DNA from: Stenopsyche tienmushanensis
Lineage: Eukaryota > Arthropoda > Insecta > Trichoptera > Stenopsychidae
Length of the DNA stretch: 64,000 nucleotides
Reading direction: 5' to 3'
Assembly: GCA_008973525.1 (NCBI GenBank)
Contig: WACJ01000002.1
Location: forward strand, 248,001-312,000
Shown here: positions 57,561-64,000 of the stretch, piece after piece
Numbering within the stretch: position 1 is the first letter of the stretch
Layout: each line of letters begins with the position of its first letter
Notes under the pieces: generated by a model
The model's database searches: none
Told to the model about the DNA's origin: nothing
The model's input: the letters and a program-made list of their open reading frames with translations, nothing else
Program-made: the position numbers and the translations under genes

Positions 57561-57808
57561 CAACCCAAGGGTTCGACTGTTATCCACGGGCGTAGGGACA
57601 CCCACTCAAGCCAGAGATAGAGAGATTACAAACGGTTCTCCCTTTCTGTCCAACTATCGCTTGGAGTTTCATTTTCCGTGTCGTTCAAGCCATTTTGCTC
57701 TAGTTAAGGTCGAAATTAACGGGAGTTACCTGTGATCTATCTATAAATTAGCAATAAGCTTATATGTACTATTCCCTTTTTGATATGAAACAATTGGTAT
57801 TTTGTCAG

Positions 57809-58059
57809 GTGAACGAGTCTGCGTCAGGTGTGAGAGTGAAGCCCTCCGCAAGAGTCTGGATTGGAGATGTCAAGGCCATGGCGTGATGTCCAGAACAACG
57901 AGATTCTCGGCCTTGTCGGCGCCTCACTGTCATGGAAAATGGCTGAGAATCACCCCCGAAGAAGACGACTACCCCACATCCCTAAACAACGCCACCAATT
58001 CTGATAGCTGCCTGGGAAAGTCCTGCATCAAACACGGAGCTCAATTTATCTTCGTCTAA
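57809..58059 (+). CDS. SBSPON: SBSPON-like protein, terminal coding exon C
   Basis: The acceptor is 'ggtattttgtcag'. The first two bases complete the Gly codon from exon B, and the frame then runs 82 codons to TAA at 58057-58059. It encodes ERVCVRCESEAL, then DWRCQGHGV, SAPHCHGKW and the C-terminus HGAQFIFV. SBSPON proteins end with the same landmarks in the same order: VCV.CQ, a Cys-Gly-Gly/Asp-Gly segment, 'NPRC.G.W....' and a final 'CPAVHSFIFI/V'. The insertion before SDSCLGKSC is longer than in vertebrates. The protein is expected to be secreted and extracellular. Only the C-terminal domain is in this window, so the length of the full protein cannot be judged. Confidence 0.88.
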
Positions 58060-58185
58060 TTATTGAAGAAGAAGAAAATAGATAATACGTCAGGGCGAAT
58101 GCATTCATTTACGAATCCTTTAACAGATAGAAACTATATTTTTTGTTTGTAAAAAATCGCCTACGTTTTTTCAATTCGATTTAAT

Positions 58186-58191
58186 AATAAA
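58186..58191 (+). terminator. Candidate poly(A) signal of SBSPON
   Basis: AATAAA lies 127 bp after the stop codon. Others may exist further down, and no cleavage site is proven. Confidence 0.35.
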
Positions 58192-60312
58192 TATGCCTAA
58201 AAATTTAATATTTCTTCAAACTATAATAGTATATACATAACGAATGTTGTATTCTTTTAATATTAATTATAATTTTATTGAATTTAAACATCAGCATGAT
58301 ATTGATTGACGTCGTATTCATTGCAAATTTAGCGAATCAATTCGCGCTTTTATTGTTTGATATTACTAACACGAACGAAGCAATTCAAATTTGATTGTGT
58401 TGTTTTTTTTTTTTTGTATATGGCAATACCGTTAAGAGTTGTACAATAAGTGGAGAGGTTATATTATTAACGGGAAGTATTTAAATTTAACGGTCGTATA
58501 AGATTGTGTGAGAATAAGGTTTTCGAGAATTGATTTTGTATGAATGTTGACTGCATTCTATAACTTACAGTATGTAATAACGTTTTTCTAATAAAGTACG
58601 ATTAATATTTATATTAGTGATACGACATATCGATTCGACATGATGTTTGGCCGTTTCGCGCTTAATTTTTGAAATTTTCAGCCCCGCAGCGGATTACTCA
58701 ACGACCGTTTGAAGAGTCGTCCAAATGTGGCGCTTGGATGTCAGCACTGTATAATGTTTAAATGTATCGTTGTTTCAAATGATATAAGCCATTTTGTTTT
58801 ATTGGAAAATAGTACAATTTCAGCCATGGATAGGTATATATTGTAACAATGCGTTTACAGTCTTAAACAACGAACGAAAGATGCATTGTTTTCGAGCAAA
58901 ATTTTGTTTGGCGATAAAGCTGATTTCACAATGGATGCTGAGCGATACCAATCAATTTTAAGTGACTTTTATAGCCACATTTGAATTATATTGATGTGTC
59001 TGATGACAAAACATCCAGATGTTACATTTGGATCACCTTTACAATGTAGCTTTTTAACGAGCGAATGCCATATTTTTAATTCGGACGAACACAATGGATT
59101 CAGGATGCTCATAGTGGATTCGCTCATTGTTATTTTTGTATGGTTTAGATCCTCGCCGAAACAATTATATGTTTGAAATATCAGAATAATCATATCCTCC
59201 CCTAAATAATTAGATAATAAATATAGATTAGATTTAAACAGCTATTATCGGATTACGATTAGAAATTATTATATGCTAACAATCACAATTGTAAATAGGA
59301 CTAAATAATAATTGAATAAATAACGAAGGCATTTATTTAAATCATGCGTTTTATTTGTACCCTAATTAAAAACTTTTCAGCCGATAGTGAGTGTAAATGA
59401 AATTGATACGCATCTCAGATCAATCTGCAAAATTCATTAGAAGTGAGAGGGTTTCTTTAATTCAAAGTTTAGTTTTAACGAAACTTTCCATTAATCAAAA
59501 CTTCAAAGGCATCCCTTCAGACGCTGATACACAAACGAGATGAAATGGATCAACGAAAAATGTGATGATTGACTTTTCTTCGGCGCCAAAAAGACGCAAA
59601 TTGAAAAATCTTATCCAAATTCATCACAAAACCCAATTACAACCCTTAAATCTGAGATTAAAATTTAAACAAATTAGGCTTCCAGCACTGTGCCAGTGTA
59701 TTTTTGCACGAAACAATTTTGTATATTTTGACGTAGAACCTGCCAAGACACTTAATGGATTACGAAGCAAGCTGAGTATATAAGATATGTTAGATTAACG
59801 TCATTTATGTGATCCATAAATCTAGCATACGTACAAAAAGGAGAGGGTGATTTATTACCCTAAAAATGGACCTTGACCGATAGAGCCACACTTTTCTGCC
59901 TCACTAATAATAACACTTTGAATGCGGCGACAAAAAATAAATCGTAAAAAAACAATCATTCATCCGCGCCCGTTTGGGCTGTATCAAAATTTGAAGAATC
60001 GGTTTCCACGTCGTTAACTTTACGGCGGAGTTTATTTATTAGGAATTTGCGAAAACTCTTACGCCATAATCGAAGATATCCATTACCGAATTTTGTGCTG
60101 AAGTTCGTATTTTATACAACTTAATAATTGGGTATCGGATATTTCAAGGTTTTCGTACAAAATCTTAAACTTTTTATATTCATAATTTATTATGTACAAG
60201 TAAGGGTTCGATAGTATCGACATGCGAAGGCTGGATGCATAATAAATCTATGATAAGTGATCGATCTTAATGCTCGGAATACACGAGCGTACTTTCTTGT
60301 GCATGTAATCAC
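58192..60312. other. 3' flank, unassigned
   Basis: This is AT-rich. 58865-58910 resembles 36450-36500. A minus-strand ORF (58969-59193) and a + ORF (59562-59783) have no recognised family. Confidence 0.5.
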
Positions 60313-60944
60313 TGCAGTGACCATACGTTGATTCGGCACTATTTTTTTCTAGGGTTGTCAACTCTGTTGCACCACGATTAAGAATATTTTTTCTAGTAAC
60401 CTAAAATTGTGTATTTCAAGGGACGATAATACTCCTTAAAAAACATAATATATATAAAATAACTTTCGTATTAAGTAAAAATAATATCAATTTTCTAGCT
60501 CAGAATAGTACAAAATTAAGCTAGTCAATAATTCAAGCATATTTTCAGGGTGGCGTATCACACGATTTGATTAACTGCTCTATGATTTATCAACAAAAAT
60601 ATCAAGGCGACGAGTAGGGTTACCAAGCTTACTGTATCTACTGACACTTTACTAAAATTGGAAGCATTTTAGATTTAGATACACTATAGACATTTTTTTG
60701 AAGTGAAAAAATATATTTTGTAAAAGTGTAATAAATCTTGCGGGCTGGAAAAATATTCAAGGCGGGTTGGCCACCCCTGGTCTAGTATGTAAAATATTAA
60801 TTACCCGCATTCTTTCTGAAAAAATCTGCTTTTAAATTCCATTGAAAGTATTCATTATCGTGGTGCAACAGAGTTGGCAACCCTAGAATCGTCCATAGAA
60901 AAAAAGAGTGCCGAATTAACGCGTGGTCACTGCATTAACCGGCA
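60313..60944. mobile_element. Foldback/MITE element with long inverted ends
   Basis: The left arm is about 60313-60397 (actgcagtgacca..cg.tgattcggcac, tttttttctagggttgtcaactctgttgcaccacgat). It is inverted at about 60856-60944 (atcgtggtgcaacagagttggcaaccctaga...gtgccgaattaacgcgtggtcactgc). The 460-bp centre is AT-rich and non-coding. No clear target duplication was found. Confidence 0.75.
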
Positions 60945-61299
60945 TATTAGTCATCATACACATCACCCGTGCTAATGGAAAACCCGCCATTTTGGAGAGT
61001 TGTTGTTGTTTTGAGCAGGGCTTTGAATCGGGACAAAAATTGTAACATAACCGATTTAGATGCTAGAAACGTGCCCGAAACCAAACCCCGAAATGAAAAA
61101 GAATAACGATTCGACGCCCTGGTTTTGAGTGTTGAACCTTTGCTGTTTGGCCCACCATTAAATTCATTTAGAAATCTGATAATAGTCGTCTATATCGTTG
61201 ATATAATGAAGGGCAGCTACAGAAAAAGAACAGTGTGGTATAAAAAAAAATATAAAGGTTGCGGCAGGGAAACTACCTTATGATATCTTCAATGCGACT
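60945..61299. other. Unassigned DNA
   Basis: I see no feature. Confidence 0.5.
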
Positions 61300-61530
61300 T
61301 ACTATCCCCATGCAATAGCGCTGTTGGTCTGAGCGGATTAATAGCGACATCTTCCGTCTCTCTTTAGGTGCAATGTGCTATTTTAACAGAGCCATCTTCT
61401 GTGGTGCTGCTGGGATATTGCACCTGCAATTACCGACCGATCGCTTCTTGAGCTTGCACTGTTGCTGGTTGGGTGATAACGCGCAGGAGGCTTTTATTGG
61501 CCTTGGCTGCAGGAGGACGTCCTTCTTGTA
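61300..61530 (+). mobile_element. LTR family D, left arm of a head-to-head pair
   Basis: In sense orientation: 'tatccccatgcaatagcgctgttggtctgagcgg', 'tctctctttaggtgcaatgtgctattttaacag.gccatct' and the stem-loop 61507-61533. It ends in a CT tract. Confidence 0.8.
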
Positions 61531-61539
61531 GCCAAATAT

Positions 61540-61616
61540 TTCTCTCTCTCTCACTCTCTCTCTCACTCTCTCTCTCTCTCTCACTCTCTCTATCTATCTC
61601 TCTCTCTTTCTCTCAT
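61540..61616. repeat. (CT)n microsatellite
   Basis: This is a TCTC/CACT-interrupted CT run at the centre of the inverted LTR pair, grown from the GA tract that each LTR carries. Confidence 0.9.
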
Positions 61617-61624
61617 GCACGAGA

Positions 61625-61897
61625 GAAAGAGATCTTGCTGCGAGAAGAACGTTCTCCCGTAGCCAAGACCAATCAACGCCTCGTGCGCGTCACTACCCAA
61701 CCGGCAACAGTGCACGCGCAAGAAACGATCAGTCGGTATGCAAGTGCAATGTCTCCGTAGGGCCACAAGAGATGGCGCTGTTAAAATAACACATCGCACC
61801 TGAAGAGAGACGGAAGATCTCGCTGTTAATCTGACGAATTAAATCTGCTCAGATTAACAGCGTTATTACGTGGGGATGGTAAATCGCCCACGCCACA
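61625..61897 (-). mobile_element. LTR family D, right arm of a head-to-head pair
   Basis: It has a GA tract, the stem-loop 61636-61664, 'agatggcgctgttaaaataacacatcgcacctgaagagagacgg', 'ctgctcagattaacagcg' and the terminal 'aatcgcccacgccaca' at 61897. Confidence 0.85.
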
Positions 61898-63522
61898 GTA
61901 GCAATCGATGGCAGCCACCGGTGGGTGCCACGGCATGATTACGCTCTCATAATTGGTCTTAACGCCAACAATAGTGCGCATTGAATTTCAACGACCATAT
62001 TCAATTCCGATTGAGATTATTATGCTTTATGCGGCCCAAATTACACGAATCGTGCGAATCATCCCGAGCGACAAATTGCTCGCGTGGATTTATGGCGCAG
62101 TGAGAGTTTAAAATATAACTTTACACGCTGCTTATTCGACTCTTAATTAATTAAAAACTAAATCAAATGCGTAGAATGAGCATGATTAAGCGGCGACATT
62201 AATTTCGACAAACCCCCGTAAAACATAATATTATCTCCCTTGTACCTTGGAATTCCGTGTGTTCCGCATTATGCGGAAAAATATTTTGAATAGGTGGATT
62301 AAGCTCGTAATTTGTCTCAACAACAGGTAGAGTATGAGACCGTTTTAGGACAAAAACGCGGATTAGGCCATAAATTCTTTTCATCTCCGCCCCTCCCCGA
62401 ACGGAAATCCCCCGACGGAGCAGAATAAGACCCGTTTATTAATAGGGGAATCCCGAATGTAAATCCTTTTTACAAATGCCCGGCTTTGTGCCATTGCACC
62501 CGTATGAAAAAAATAATGTCAATTAATATAAAAGCACAAATTTTAACACAGCGTTTATCATAACGTAGAATAATTTGATTGTTATGCAATAGTTTTAAAA
62601 CCAATAAGTCCGTTTTTAAGGCATACCGATCGACGTTTCCATAAATTCTTATAAAATATTACTACATTAGAGTTTTATACAGTATTCATTGAGATGAAAG
62701 GATCATTATAGGGTGAGCTGGTATGAGAATTAAACTCCGATACAGGGAAAAATGTACCCCCGAGGATACATTGCGTAATGCCCTAGCGATAAATTATTCC
62801 ACTTTGAGTTGAAGTCATAAAGGCACACTTTTCGGTTAAGTCGAAGGTATATATTCCCCGACAAGGAATTCCGTACCTGTGGGGGAATAAATCACCGTCC
62901 TGGTCTCAGAATTTTCCCGGATATGACTTTCGATTTCCATAAATTATGATATCTCGGAGGCCTACATATGTTTGAGAAGGAGGGAAGTGTATACACACTA
63001 ACACAAAGAATGCGCAAAGCATGAAAATAAATATCTTTAATCTATATTTATTCGGTTGCTATATTACAACCGATTGTGTCTTTTAACATTCACAAAGAAA
63101 ATATATATTGTACCAAATCATAAAGCTTTGACAATATTTTACATATTTTTTATTAAATAAGCATAGTTATATATGTATTTCTTCATATATAAGCTCACAA
63201 ATCAATACTGACTAGTCTGAAAATATATTGTCTTTAACCTTTCTTTATCGGTGATGTATTTCGTACAATTTTATAACTTAACAAAAGTTGTTCCATTTCA
63301 ACCTCAAATATAATCAATAAAAGTAATAGTGGTGTACCAAATACATATCATCGATAACTATTTTTTAACACAGTAAGGGAAAGGTTAACTTGAATGGCAA
63401 ATACAGGGTGCAGCAAAGAAGCTTCCTTATTTGAAACGCATGCTCTGAAGTGGCAATTATTCTAAAATAAATTTTACACGCTTATAAATATAAAAACGAT
63501 TATATAGCTTATGTTATTAATT
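61898..63522. other. 3' flank, unassigned
   Basis: I see no supported gene. 63419-63440 (gcttccttatttgaaacgcatgc) is shared with 55815-55836, probably from one element. Confidence 0.5.
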
Positions 63523-64000
63523 TCTATATATATAAAAATCAATGTGTGCCTGTCCGTCTGTTTGTCTGTCTGTCTGTCCAAAATTTGCTAAGGTAAACAA
63601 AGCCTTTTGTGAACTATGCCGAGAGACGATAATGCTATCAATCTAATGTCAGCGCTCGGCTGGGTCAGCCAAGGCCGCGCTGGACGGCTGGCGCATAGTG
63701 GTGCTCGGCGGCTCGCCAGTCGCTATAAGAAGTGAGGGAGAGCGCACGCATCTTACCTCTCACTCCCACACCAATACATCGCGTAGCTTTCCAACTAAGC
63801 GCCTGTTGCTAAGCAACCACATCCAAATCAATAAATAAACAAATCACTCATTCATGTATTCTAAAAGCCAGTTGGATGCATCTTCACACATAACAAATCA
63901 ATCAATAGCGAAATTAACTCCAGGATTCAACACAATATGAGGTGCTATCATTGACTCAAAATATATTAAGGACGAATACGAACATCAAAATTTAAAAAAA
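63523..64000 (+). mobile_element. Helitron family A, copy A4, runs off the window
   Basis: It begins TCTATATATATAAAAATC, then 'tgtgtgcctgtccgtctg' with GTCT repeats, then matches A1 from 7555 onward, including the palindrome at 63805. It continues past the end of the window. Confidence 0.85.

Larger units (their letters stand above)
55724..57808 (+). other. SBSPON last intron (about 2.1 kb)
   Basis: It runs from gtaatatcg to ggtattttgtcag. It contains family G (56395-56780) and C9 (56780-57560). The first part, 55724-56394, shows only a short motif shared with 63425 (cttccttatttgaaacgcat). Confidence 0.8.

Overview
The window looks like a piece of an insect nuclear genome. It is AT-rich, split genes are visible, and most of the DNA is old transposable elements of kinds typical of arthropods: R1-like LINEs, mariner/Tc1, hAT, Helitrons, LTR retrotransposons, a Penelope-like fragment and tRNA-derived SINEs. 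I cannot fix the order of insect from sequence alone. I see no bacterial operons, CRISPR arrays, rRNA genes or intact tRNA genes.

Only one host gene can be supported, on the + strand: the last three coding exons of a homolog of SBSPON (somatomedin-B and thrombospondin type-1 domain-containing protein). Exon A (13442-13562), exon B (55647-55723) and exon C (57809-58059, with the stop codon) have matching splice phases and a recognisable conserved C-terminal domain ending in FIFV. Exons A and B are separated by an intron of about 42 kb, so most of the window is one giant intron. The exons for the signal peptide, somatomedin-B and TSP1 domains were not found and probably lie upstream.

Layout: 0-13 kb (intron or 5' flank) holds a three-layer nest (dispersed repeat C > LINE > solo LTR) and a 4.5-kb Helitron (A1) that carries LINE and Penelope pieces and is interrupted by a hAT element with a LINE inside. 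13.5-55.6 kb (giant intron) holds a Tc1-like/hAT nest, an internally deleted Helitron with helicase remains, mariner relics, two LINE copies with clean target-site duplications, many copies of a dispersed repeat of unknown class (C), LTR fragments, and an inverted second copy of Helitron A. 58-64 kb (3' flank) holds a foldback MITE, a head-to-head LTR palindrome and a further Helitron A copy running off the end.

The most striking structure is at 40218-41953. Two 240-bp hAT-type MITEs bracket a GC-rich 22-bp minisatellite. The outside is flanked by one 8-bp duplication (aaattagc) and the inside by another (gcgggcac). The array between the MITEs is exactly 56 x 22 + 8 bp, so its two ends would join in phase if the MITE were removed. 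This is the signature of a MITE that once sat inside the satellite. The block then reached this site either through a circular intermediate or as a composite transposon. The long multi-frame ORFs there are a by-product of the repeat, not genes.
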